Shown here: positions 30,878 through 39,900 of the stretch, piece after piece
How positions within the stretch are numbered: the first letter of the stretch is position 1
Layout: every line of letters begins with the position of its first letter
IMG/VR virus record: IMGVR_UViG_3300023179_003528
Coordinates: 1-64,000 of that record
From: a virus
DNA: 64,000 nt
Reading direction: 5' to 3' (one strand)
The notes under the pieces: model-generated
Database searches by the model: none
Told to the model about the DNA's origin: nothing
The model's input: the letters and a program-made list of their open reading frames with translations, nothing else
Position numbers and translations under genes: made by a program

Positions 30878-31171
30878 ATGTCTTTAAGTAGAGGTGAACT
30901 TAATCCGTTGGGTGTTTTGGGACAAAGAAAGTTAACTTTCATTCCAAAACACTTTGTTAAAATATCTATTCCTATATATTTTTCTATTGAAATAGATAAT
31001 TGGATTAACTACAACCTTAATGGAAGATATGCTATTAAACATAAACTAGTTATAGATCAATCTAACAAACTAATTGAAACATTAGAAATCGGACTAGAAG
31101 ATCCTATGGAACTTACCATGTTCACATTAGGATGCCCATATTTACATGAAAAAGGAAAGGATTTATTTTAA
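30878..31171 (+). CDS. Hypothetical protein
   Basis: 97 aa, starting 12 nt after the VWA gene, and its stop overlaps the next start (TAATG). Beta-rich N-terminal half, helical C-terminal half. No motif recognised. Confidence 0.55.
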   Translation: MSLSRGELNPLGVLGQRKLTFIPKHFVKISIPIYFSIEIDNWINYNLNGRYAIKHKLVIDQSNKLIETLEIGLEDPMELTMFTLGCPYLHEKGKDLF

Positions 31172-31368
31172 TGGAAAATCAAACTGCTCAACCAGAACTT
31201 AGCCTCACTGATCTTGCCAATATTAGATCAATTATTGATACTGCCTCACGCAGAGGCGCATTTCATGCCGCCGAAATGAGTGCTGTAGGTTCCGTATTTG
31301 ATAGGCTCAATAACTTCTTAACTGCGGTTACACCTAAACCATCAGAAGAAGCAGCACCACAAGAATAA
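31171..31368 (+). CDS. Small conserved phage protein
   Basis: 65 aa, with TDLANIRSIIDTASRRGAFH and AAEMSAVGSVFDRLNNFL, a helical pattern I recall from many T4-like marine phages. Function unknown. Coupled to the upstream gene by TAATG. Confidence 0.65.
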   Translation: MENQTAQPELSLTDLANIRSIIDTASRRGAFHAAEMSAVGSVFDRLNNFLTAVTPKPSEEAAPQE

Positions 31369-31378
31369 GGAATATAAA

Positions 31379-32026
31379 ATGAAGCATGTAGGTAAGATGA
31401 AAAACAACGGAGCAAAAATAGTCATTGTATATAGGACTATCCCTGGCGATTCTAACAGTGCTCTGGTAGTTGGCACCAATGGTTTAGGTGAAAGTTATCA
31501 CGATGCTCTTATGAGTTTAATACAAGATTCAGCAGGACAAAATGCACATGAGTTAGCAGATATTCTATCTGTAAGATCTTTCCCAGATGGTTCTAATATG
31601 TTGCAATTTTTGCACACAAGAGGACATCTTAAAAAGGTTCCTACAAATGGTGTTTTGGTTACTCCTACACCAAATGACAGCATACCACTGAGCGAACTCA
31701 ATATTCTAATTGCAGAACAAAAAGGCATTACAGTAGATGAACTGGCAGTAACCGACGGTTCAAAATCCAAAAAGAAAAAAGACGATGTAACAAAAACTAC
31801 TTCATCTAGTGTATCAGGTGAAGACTATCACGAAGAACTGCCTGTAGACGTCAAACCTACAGATGTTAAGGTTACTTCGGATATAGATACACCTGTTACT
31901 GCTTCTGCTCTACGTACAATGGCAGATAAACTGTTTAAAGAAGCACAGGCATTAAGGAAAAAAGCTGAGGAAATGGAACCTTCTATAAAGAAAGAACGAT
32001 CAACAAAAACAGCCAAGGTATCTTAA
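31379..32026 (+). CDS. Conserved T4-like phage protein with acidic/Lys tail
   Basis: 215 aa. The N-terminal ~130 residues (KHVGKMKNNGAKIVIVYRTI, SFPDGSNMLQFLHTRGHLKKVPTNGV) are strongly ordered and resemble a conserved family in marine T4-like phages, annotated as hypothetical as far as I recall. After residue ~130 the sequence becomes a Ser/Thr/Lys/Asp-rich linker and a helical end. It overlaps the next start by 1 nt. No function can be stated. Confidence 0.7.
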   Translation: MKHVGKMKNNGAKIVIVYRTIPGDSNSALVVGTNGLGESYHDALMSLIQDSAGQNAHELADILSVRSFPDGSNMLQFLHTRGHLKKVPTNGVLVTPTPNDSIPLSELNILIAEQKGITVDELAVTDGSKSKKKKDDVTKTTSSSVSGEDYHEELPVDVKPTDVKVTSDIDTPVTASALRTMADKLFKEAQALRKKAEEMEPSIKKERSTKTAKVS

Positions 32027-32211
32027 TGAATTTTAAAGTAGGCGACCGGGTAGTTAAAGTATCTGGTTATACTTGGCCTGGTGTGGTAGTCAGTGTGTTT
32101 GATACACTGAAAGGTGAACGAAGAGTTGTTGTAGAATGTACCGTAGCAGAAGTAGCAGGCGCACTTCATATCTATAATGAAAATCAACTAAAACTGTCAG
32201 ACAATGACTGA
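32026..32211 (+). CDS. Small SH3-like barrel protein
   Basis: 61 aa. The pattern FKVGDRVVKVSGYTWPGVVVSVF with later strands fits a KOW/SH3-like beta barrel. Function unknown. It overlaps thymidylate synthase by 8 nt and the upstream gene by 1 nt. Confidence 0.6.
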   Translation: MNFKVGDRVVKVSGYTWPGVVVSVFDTLKGERRVVVECTVAEVAGALHIYNENQLKLSDND

Positions 32212-33085
32212 ACAATCATATCTAAATACACTTCAAGATATTTTAGATAATGGTGAATATAGACCTGACAGAACAGGGATAGGAACCATTTCAAAATTTG
32301 GTTTAAATATGAAGTTTGACTTAACCAAAGGATTTCCTGCGATCACAACAAAGAAATTGGCTTGGCTAAGTGTGGTAAGCGAATTACTTTGGTTCATTGA
32401 AGGCAGCGGAGATGAATATAGGCTAAAAGAAATACTATATGGAGAACGGTATGATAGCCGTAAAACCATATGGACTGATAATGCTACTGCACCTTATTGG
32501 ACGTCTAGAAAAGTTGCAAGACATGCAGGAGACCTAGGTAGAATATACGGTGTTCAATGGCGTAGATGGCGTAAGCCACTAATCAGAGTCAATAAGGTTA
32601 TATTAGCCAACCATGATCAACTATTAGATCTAGTGGATGGGATTAAAAAAGATCCTTATAGTAGAAGACATATTATCACAGCGTGGAACCCAGGTGAACT
32701 TGAATTAATGGCTTTACCACCTTGCCACATGATGGCACAATTTTATGTTACAAACGATAAAAAATTAAGTTGTCAGATGTATCAGCGTAGTGCGGATATG
32801 TTTCTGGGGGTGCCATTTAACATCGCTAGTTATGCCTTGTTTACACATATGCTTGCTCAAACATGTAATCTCGACGTAGGGGAATTAACTATCGCTCTAG
32901 GGGACGCTCACATTTACACTAATCATATAGATCAAGTAAAAGAACAACTACTTAGACAACCTTTAGATATGCCAAAACTTGAATTGAATTCGGATGTAAA
33001 AGATATAACTAAGTTTACAATGAAAGATATATCTTTAGTAAATTACAAACACCATGACGCCATAAAAGCAGATATGGCTGTTTGA
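32204..33085 (+). CDS. thyA: Thymidylate synthase
   Basis: 293 aa, near the T4 td length of 286. PDRTGIGT at the start, SRRHI (phosphate-binding Arg), the catalytic Cys in LPPCHMMAQF (~173), QRSADMFLGVPFNIASYA (Asn for dUMP rather than the Asp of dCMP hydroxymethylase) and GDAHIYTNHIDQV are all intact. It makes dTMP from dUMP with methylene-tetrahydrofolate, feeding phage DNA synthesis. Its stop is directly against the stop of the opposite-strand tail gene, with no visible terminator. Confidence 0.96.
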   Translation: MTEQSYLNTLQDILDNGEYRPDRTGIGTISKFGLNMKFDLTKGFPAITTKKLAWLSVVSELLWFIEGSGDEYRLKEILYGERYDSRKTIWTDNATAPYWTSRKVARHAGDLGRIYGVQWRRWRKPLIRVNKVILANHDQLLDLVDGIKKDPYSRRHIITAWNPGELELMALPPCHMMAQFYVTNDKKLSCQMYQRSADMFLGVPFNIASYALFTHMLAQTCNLDVGELTIALGDAHIYTNHIDQVKEQLLRQPLDMPKLELNSDVKDITKFTMKDISLVNYKHHDAIKADMAV

Positions 33086-33853
33086 TTACCAAAAATGTGC
33101 CCCTAAATTTATTTTTCTCCAACTATTAGTGGCGGTGCATACATACAAAAATCCACCGTCCCAAACCATAGTTCCCTTTTTTCCTGTAGAGTTCGATGCT
33201 GTAGGAACAGTAACATCTAACCCAAATTGAACACTACCGCTAATCTGAATATTACCTAAAATATTCAATCCGGCTACAGTTTGCGTGGTGTGGTCAGTAA
33301 TATAATTATAGGCAGAACTATCACTTACGTTAAAAGATTCGTGAGTAATATAACCTATAACATTGTCGTAATTCTTTATTAAGGTTACGTCTCTAGGATC
33401 ATCATCTATGTCATTAATTACAGTAGAGGGCAAAACCCAACCATTTTCACCAACTTCTGCAGGAAATGCTGGTCCGACAAGATAGACAACTCCATCATAA
33501 TAAGTTTTTAATTGTTCATCGGTTGTATCCCACCACAGATCCCCAGAATTCAAATTATCAGGCTCTTGATCTGCGGTAATAGCTCCGGCAACAGGTTTAA
33601 ATGATCCATCATATACCTTTAATCTCTGTGCTGTGGTATCATACCAAAGTTGTCCTGTTAATGGATTTTGAGGAGGGTTGTTAGTGGACGAAGCATTATT
33701 AGCCAATAATTTTATAAGATTATTATTATAAATCTCTCCGTATCCACTATAATTTTTACCAACCAAAGTCAAACTAGTAGATAATTTATCAATAGTTTTG
33801 TCTGCCAATGTTACTAAAATTGTTCCATCTGTGTTTAGTATGGTATAAGCCAT
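33086..33853 (-). CDS. Tail fibre-like protein, paralogue of the next gene
   Basis: 255 aa. Its N-terminal part shares a modular pattern with the 488-aa protein upstream: SLTLVGKNYSGYGEIYNNN, then NPLTGQLWYDTTAQRLKVYDG. A second copy of this module (GDLWWDTTDEQLKTY) follows. The C-terminal strands (GGFLYVCTATNSWRKINL) resemble the end of the collagen-like protein. Likely a short tail fibre or baseplate decoration. It is the last gene of the minus-strand tail block. Confidence 0.7.
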   Translation of the reverse strand: MAYTILNTDGTILVTLADKTIDKLSTSLTLVGKNYSGYGEIYNNNLIKLLANNASSTNNPPQNPLTGQLWYDTTAQRLKVYDGSFKPVAGAITADQEPDNLNSGDLWWDTTDEQLKTYYDGVVYLVGPAFPAEVGENGWVLPSTVINDIDDDPRDVTLIKNYDNVIGYITHESFNVSDSSAYNYITDHTTQTVAGLNILGNIQISGSVQFGLDVTVPTASNSTGKKGTMVWDGGFLYVCTATNSWRKINLGAHFW

Positions 33854-33854
33854 A

Positions 33855-35321
33855 TTATTCTACCTTAATTATGTAATAGGTTACTTTAGATCCAATGTTA
33901 AAATATAGGTTAGGTAAACTAAACAATGGATCGACTCCACCGTAATAAGTTCCTATTACATTAAACAAATCAGGATAATTGGTTTTGTTTAAAACTGCAC
34001 CTGTACATACCATCCATCCATCCGGTATAGCATTTGTCACTGTAGATCCCGCAAATAATTGTAATGTGCCTGTACTGGAATAATAATTGCGGGCATATAC
34101 ATTTCTGGCATGTATATCTCCAAATGGCTGAGATTTTGTTCCTATGCTATTTGTAGACGTTGTGGCTCTTACGTTATTAACAAACAATGTATTAGAACTA
34201 GTAGTAATACCTGTTAAACTTACTGCTCCACTTACACTCACTCTCCCTGTTAACGTAGTTTCACCAGTAACAGTCAACGAACCTAGTGTTGCAGCACTTG
34301 TTACAGTAAAGTTTCCTGTTACCTTAGTATTCTTTTTTAGATTAATTTGTGTAAGATCTACATCAACTATTGGGTTCGAATCACCTAATAATTTAACTAA
34401 AAATTTACCACTTGCTTTGTTATTATAAACAACTGCATCATCTGAATCTTTGTAAAATTGAACATATTCAGTTGTAGGTGTGCCATCAATTCTTATTACA
34501 ACACCATCTCTACCTTTTGCCGCTGTTTGGTTTGATGGCGTATTATAAATGATACTGCCAGTTATTAACTGTCCATTAGCCGTACTATCATTTTTTCTAA
34601 GATAACTTGTAGCAGCGAATTCTCCCAACTTATCTGCATTAGTTGCTGTGCCTTGAAATTTCGCCACAGTTCCAACGACACCAAATGAGGATGTAGATAA
34701 ATTTACACCTGGTTTGATGCTGTCAAAACCTTCATAAACAGGCAAATAAGAATTTATTGTAGCAGTAGATGTTATAGAAATTACATTACCATCTGCCCAC
34801 GTAAACACACAATCATGTTTTATAGATGTATCACTAGCGTCGGTAATTTCCTCAACTGTAACACCAGATTGTTCTGCTCCTCCCGATGACGGTCCTACCG
34901 TAATCCAATTATTATTGCTAAACAATTTAATTTGATTATATGCAGTATCAATCCATAAGTCACCGTCTTTCAATGCCTCAGCGCCGTATATTCGTGGATC
35001 AGTTCCTTGCTGATATAACCCTGTAGCAGATGGCCAACGAGTCAACGTCGATGAGCCATCCATAATTCTTAGAACTTTACGATTAGGATTGCTAGTATCA
35101 TACCATAATTGTCCTTGTATAGGATTTTCAGGCGGTATTGGTCCAGCAAAGTTTTCTAGTAAACTTAAAAAATTCTGAGCATATTTCTCACCGTAGTTAG
35201 GATAACCTCTACCTAACAGGCTTAAACTTGTATCAACTGTGTTAATGCCCGGAGGCATTGGTGGAACAACTACTGTAGAAGTATTTGTAGGATCCGAAAA
35301 TCTAAGAGTATATCCTGACAT
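33855..35321 (-). CDS. Tail fibre protein with C-terminal collar-type domain
   Basis: 488 aa. The N-terminus (SLSLLGRGYPNYGEKYAQNF, NPIQGQLWYDTSN) is paralogous to the 255-aa neighbour. The middle is beta-repeat sequence. The last ~65 residues (GTLQLFAGSTVTNAIPDGWMVCTG, YPDLFNVIGTYYGG, FSLPNL) match phage tail-collar domains, which cap fibres and mediate trimerisation. A probable receptor-contact or adaptor fibre. Confidence 0.8.
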   Translation of the reverse strand: MSGYTLRFSDPTNTSTVVVPPMPPGINTVDTSLSLLGRGYPNYGEKYAQNFLSLLENFAGPIPPENPIQGQLWYDTSNPNRKVLRIMDGSSTLTRWPSATGLYQQGTDPRIYGAEALKDGDLWIDTAYNQIKLFSNNNWITVGPSSGGAEQSGVTVEEITDASDTSIKHDCVFTWADGNVISITSTATINSYLPVYEGFDSIKPGVNLSTSSFGVVGTVAKFQGTATNADKLGEFAATSYLRKNDSTANGQLITGSIIYNTPSNQTAAKGRDGVVIRIDGTPTTEYVQFYKDSDDAVVYNNKASGKFLVKLLGDSNPIVDVDLTQINLKKNTKVTGNFTVTSAATLGSLTVTGETTLTGRVSVSGAVSLTGITTSSNTLFVNNVRATTSTNSIGTKSQPFGDIHARNVYARNYYSSTGTLQLFAGSTVTNAIPDGWMVCTGAVLNKTNYPDLFNVIGTYYGGVDPLFSLPNLYFNIGSKVTYYIIKVE

Positions 35322-35323
35322 AA

Positions 35324-35989
35324 TTACATTCCATCAGTTAGACTCTGTATTCTAACTGTATAATCAATCTGTATCATTCTGTTCAGAGATTTTTGAACAG
35401 GATGAAAAATTACATGTGTTAACAAATCTCCTTGGCCTTCTCCGTCTGGACTATAAGAACGTAAACCTAACTCGTCAAAAACATATGTTCCTTCTGAGTT
35501 GGTAGCATTATCAAATGCCGCCTGCCCTGCTGGTTCTCCAAAATCTAATAGACAACTTACTAGAATATCACTGTAGGTAGTGCCTAATACGTGTCTTACT
35601 TCCATAAAATTTCTAGCAGGATCTATACTACTAGACTGCTTTGCATCTACGACTTTGTAATAAGTTTCATTATAAAGCGCACTATTTAGACCAACAGTGT
35701 TTGGTGTTAGATAGGTAATTATTCCAGTTTCGTCAACTCTTGTTCCACCATTACCAAAAACCATTTCACTAATAGTGCCGAAACCTTGATTACTTATACT
35801 CCTCGCCAGGGCCAAACTAAAGTTCTCATAATGAATAGCATTACGCTTATCTATGAACACTTCTTTTGTCATAGGATCAAATATCTTAATATGACCTTGA
35901 ATCCTAACTGAACCTTGCTCGTTAGGCTTCTTTTCTTGTTGATTTTGCACAGTATTAGACTGGTTTTTGTTGTCTTTATTATTCATCAT
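35324..35989 (-). CDS. Virion structural protein, unknown
   Basis: 221 aa starting at ATG (complement of 35987-35989), with an alternative ATG one codon later. N-terminal ~25 residues are Asn/Gln/Lys-rich and disordered. The rest is beta-rich (GTISEMVFGNGGTRVDETG, GQGDLLTHVIFHPVQKSLNRMIQIDYTVRI) and fits a tail or fibre-associated protein by position. AATAAATA on the minus strand (35992-35999) directly precedes the start codon. Confidence 0.7.
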   Translation of the reverse strand: MMNNKDNKNQSNTVQNQQEKKPNEQGSVRIQGHIKIFDPMTKEVFIDKRNAIHYENFSLALARSISNQGFGTISEMVFGNGGTRVDETGIITYLTPNTVGLNSALYNETYYKVVDAKQSSSIDPARNFMEVRHVLGTTYSDILVSCLLDFGEPAGQAAFDNATNSEGTYVFDELGLRSYSPDGEGQGDLLTHVIFHPVQKSLNRMIQIDYTVRIQSLTDGM

Positions 35990-35991
35990 AA

Positions 35992-35999
35992 TATTTATT
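35992..35999 (-). promoter_or_regulatory. Possible late promoter octamer AATAAATA
   Basis: Seven of eight matches to the T4 late element, immediately upstream of the 221-aa structural gene, but too close to its ATG for a normal leader. Low confidence. Confidence 0.22.
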
Positions 36000-36007
36000 C
36001 CGCTATA

Positions 36008-36901
36008 TCAAGGCCATGTTAGGTCAAAGGGTGCCCTGCCCCATAGGTTAACACCAACACAGACATAGAGATATCCAGTGTCATAGGCTATTTCACCTAC
36101 AGATCCGTTACTACTGGGAGACAACGGCACAGCAGAAACTACCAAGGTGTTAGGTCCAGTAGCACCTGTAGCACCTGCACCTGTTGGTCCCTGTGGCCCT
36201 GTGGCCCCTGTGACCCCTATAGGCCCCTGTGGCCCGCTAGGTCCTTGTGGTCCTGTTATACCAATTGGTCCGCTAGGTCCTTGTGGTCCTGTTATACCAA
36301 TTGGTCCGCTAGGTCCTTGTGGTCCTGTTGCTCCAGTAGGCCCTTGTGGACCGGTTGGGCCACGAAAACCCGGAAGACCTTGAGACCCTGTTGGACCATC
36401 TACACCGCTAGGTCCACTGGGTCCTTGTGGTCCAGTTGCCCCTGTAGATCCTTGTGGTCCTTGAGGTCCTTGTGGTCCACCGCTGGGTCCTGTGGGTCCA
36501 GTTATACCAATTGCGCCGCTAGGCCCGCTTGGTCCTTGAGGTCCTGTGGCGCCAGTGGCGCCTGTGGCTCCCGACCCTGTAGCACCAATTGATCCGCTTG
36601 GTCCCTGAGGTCCTGTGGATCCTGTAGATCCAGGTACGCCATATCCAATAGGTCCTTGAGGTCCGCTAGGTCCTTGTGGACCGGCTACATTACTGGCAGC
36701 ACCAGTAGCTCCTGGCGCACCGGTAGCTCCTGTCTGACCTGTTATGCCAGTTGGACCCGTTGCACCCATGAAATCATTGCCCTGTATCTGATTAATAAGA
36801 GTTTGAAATCTAATTCTCTTAGCTAAACCATAATCAGATACAACAAAAAATGTTTCGTTGGTAGCGGTATTCAGTAATTGTATTTGCGATATTTTTGGCA
36901 T
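36008..36901 (-). CDS. Collagen-like tail fibre protein
   Basis: 297 aa. An ordered N-terminal ~45 residues is followed by ~200 residues of Gly-X-Y triplets ([24 protein letters not shown]) and a C-terminal beta cap ending in Trp-Pro that resembles the end of the 255-aa tail protein. Collagen-like stretches in phage proteins form triple-helical fibre shafts. The ribosome binding site is AGAGGAA. A nearly perfect 36-bp DNA repeat lies inside (separate entry). Confidence 0.88.
   Translation of the reverse strand: MPKISQIQLLNTATNETFFVVSDYGLAKRIRFQTLINQIQGNDFMGATGPTGITGQTGATGAPGATGAASNVAGPQGPSGPQGPIGYGVPGSTGSTGPQGPSGSIGATGSGATGATGATGPQGPSGPSGAIGITGPTGPSGGPQGPQGPQGSTGATGPQGPSGPSGVDGPTGSQGLPGFRGPTGPQGPTGATGPQGPSGPIGITGPQGPSGPIGITGPQGPSGPQGPIGVTGATGPQGPTGAGATGATGPNTLVVSAVPLSPSSNGSVGEIAYDTGYLYVCVGVNLWGRAPFDLTWP
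36236..36329 (-). repeat. 36-bp tandem repeat inside the collagen-like gene
   Basis: Two identical 36-bp units at 36236-36271 and 36272-36307, and a third partial copy matching 22 bp (36308-36329). Each encodes 12 residues (four Gly-X-Y triplets). Identity at the DNA level, not just protein level, suggests recent slippage-type expansion. Confidence 0.85.
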
Positions 36902-36902
36902 A

Positions 36903-39900
36903 TTATAATTCCTCTAGCGGCTCATTATCTTGGTCTGTTAGGGCAAATCCTCCCTCATTAGTGATTGCAACATCGCCACCATAATAGTAACTATCTGGCA
37001 ATTCAGCAGGTCTAGCCTGTAAGAATCTTGCAGGCACTGTGGTGCTGGTCATTAGTGAATATGTAGATGTGCTATTTACTACATCGTTCCATACATCCTC
37101 TGCATCAAATTCACGTTTAATAATCACTAACTTAATATTCTGCTGCACACTCTCTTTAATATTTAAACTAATAGTTTGATCTTTTATACTAAACTCAGGT
37201 GGTAAATAATCTATGCCGCTGTATTCATAACCGTTGAACGAACCATATTTGTCAGAGTTAGTATAAACCCAAACTTGGTTAGTAGAAGTAATAACATAGG
37301 CAGTGCCTAATACTGTAGTTTCTGGAAGATAGGACACTTCAGATATCCATCTATTTTTACGGCCTTCCTCAGAATTCTTTATGGAATTTTCAATTTCCTC
37401 ATCAGTCAATGAACCACTATTCCCTACATAATTAGACACCCAATAGTTTAATTCGCCTTGGTCTGGATTTCTATTAAAATACTTTAGATAATATCCAATT
37501 ACCGTAGGAGCATAATTAGATGGATCAGCAACAGAAACAGTGACACTTGTGCCGTAAATGGGAGGTTTAGGAATATTTAAAAAGTACGGTGTATCATAGG
37601 TAAACTCTATGTCCTGCCTAAATGTTCCAACTTTGTTCAATACTCTACCGCCGTAAACAACTGTAACTTGGTCCTCTAATCTAATCGGATTTGGCACTGA
37701 GGTTGTTGTGTTTATTGTATTTAAAATTATTCCATCGTTGGTCAGTGTGCTATACGAAACTGTTTGACCAAGATAATTTGTGCTTACTGTAGATGTAGTA
37801 AACGACAATGTACTAATGTAGTAGGTATTACTATTTGCCTGTGTATAATGCACCTGTTTTAAAATTCTTTCAGTAAATGGTATTGTCTGTTGACTACCTT
37901 GATCAATAACTTTTGTATTTTCACGTGAATAAAAACTTGGGCTTGTTCCTAGCGTTCCTCTTCTTAGCTGAGACAATACATTGCTAGCAACCTTAAAAAA
38001 TTCAATGCGTTCGGCATCTACAATGATTACTCCTGGAAGATTTTTTTCTATGTCTGGACTGGTTAAAACTTCTGCATCAGCCACATGAATTTCTAGATCA
38101 TATACTGATAGAGGTTGAGTAAGATAAGTTGAATTCTCTTTACTTAATCGTTTAAAATGTGTCCTATTAAAAATATCATTAAAAATTCTATAGCCTAAAA
38201 TTGTAGTGGCTAACTGCTCATTGCTGAACGTAATTATTGTAACCTCATTAACTTCTGAATGATAAAATTTATCTGAGATTTGAATAGTTACTGCATCACC
38301 TAGTATTTCATAATCATAATGATTAACTAGAGGAACACCATCAACAATAACCCAGACGTAATCTATGTCTAAAGCAGGACGACTAATCACATAACGTCTA
38401 GCAGGGTTACCTCTAAAACGTTCTGTTCTCATCAGCATATCGTCATGATTATTATAGGTTATAACTTTTAATTCATAGGGATATGTTGCCGATCCTGGAG
38501 GGGCAATTGTCAATTGATTGCCTACAATATCGTAATCATAACTATATGATCCAGTTTGTGAAATAGCGGCTATGGCTATCACATCACCGTTAACAATAGG
38601 CACCAGTATAGAAAAAGTATTAGGAATTCCACTATAAGCATAATCAAAACCTCTTCTTAGTTCTCTTCCATTTAAATAAGCCCTAACATCTGTAACACTT
38701 CCATAATTTACACCGTATGTATCAATTTTATAGGCTGTAATTAAAGCATTGCTTACTTTGAAATAAGTTACATCAGGAGGACGCAAAAGTTTTCTTAACC
38801 CCGACGAATTAGATTCTACAATAGTTTGAGCCACTACTGGTTCTATGCTTCCCGGTGGATATGTTAATACCCATGAAACTTCCCCAGCATTATCAACCAC
38901 CAGTATTTCTTCATTTATTTCATTAAAATATCTTTGAGCTGTTCCAAAAAACCATGCTGTTACTGTAGCGGTCGTAGAGTCATCTATATTGTAGACATTA
39001 ACTGCTGCTCTATTACTGTTTTCATTTGCATAGGTTAATATATAACCATAATCAGTTGTTGTTGTAACTTCATTAATGGCTGAACCGTTCACTGTAACAT
39101 AGGCACTTTTAACTGTGCCCAATTGTGCTAAACTTTGCAGTTGAACTGAAGAGGTATTATTTGCTATGACACTAACTGTATCAATAACACCTGCTTCTTT
39201 AAAATCTCTACCTCCACCAACACTTATTATACTCACACCCAATATGCCTTTAATATCCTGAGGAGGAATAATTATGTCATTAGAGGACCATTCTATACTA
39301 AACTCTGTAGATGTTGTAAAGTTTGTTGTTGAATTATAGGACATTAGCCTATTCTCAAACGTTACCACTAAAGAACTACTGTTAGGTGGAGTGATACTCA
39401 AATGCCTTGTGCTTAAGGATCCTGGATAGATAACATAGTAGGTATTAACAATAATAGGGGCACCTTCAGGATGCTTGGTGTAGACATTTATACCGGTACT
39501 TTGATTTATTTCTCCCGGAACTAATTCTTCTGGTGCATAAGTGTGGTTAGGGCTTATAAATGCTTCGCCATCAATTGTAATATCTTCAGGATTTATTCCT
39601 AATGCTGCTATTCTGGTGCTAGTGGTCCAAGATCCGCCTTCTATAGCACTGTCTAAAATTGTAGTTTCTGTATCATAAGTCCAGAATTCTATACTGGCTA
39701 TACTGGTTGTGTTAGTGTATGTCCCATCTACAAAAACAGTAGAAATGGTTGCTGTTAAAGGCAGTCGTGTAGATGTTGTTAATGTAACAGTTCTAGCAGA
39801 AGTATTTACAGATTGAACTCGTGGCGTAACATTAAAGAAGCTACCAGAAAGTTGTTGTTTGCTAGCACTAATTACGTTAACTAATTGTCCAGGAAAAATA

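Noticed and set aside
36147-36383. Pro/Gly-rich plus-strand reading frame across the collagen-like gene
   Set aside because: It is the antisense image of the Gly-X-Y repeats (GGN codons read as Pro); the minus-strand gene has start, ribosome binding site and N- and C-terminal domains.
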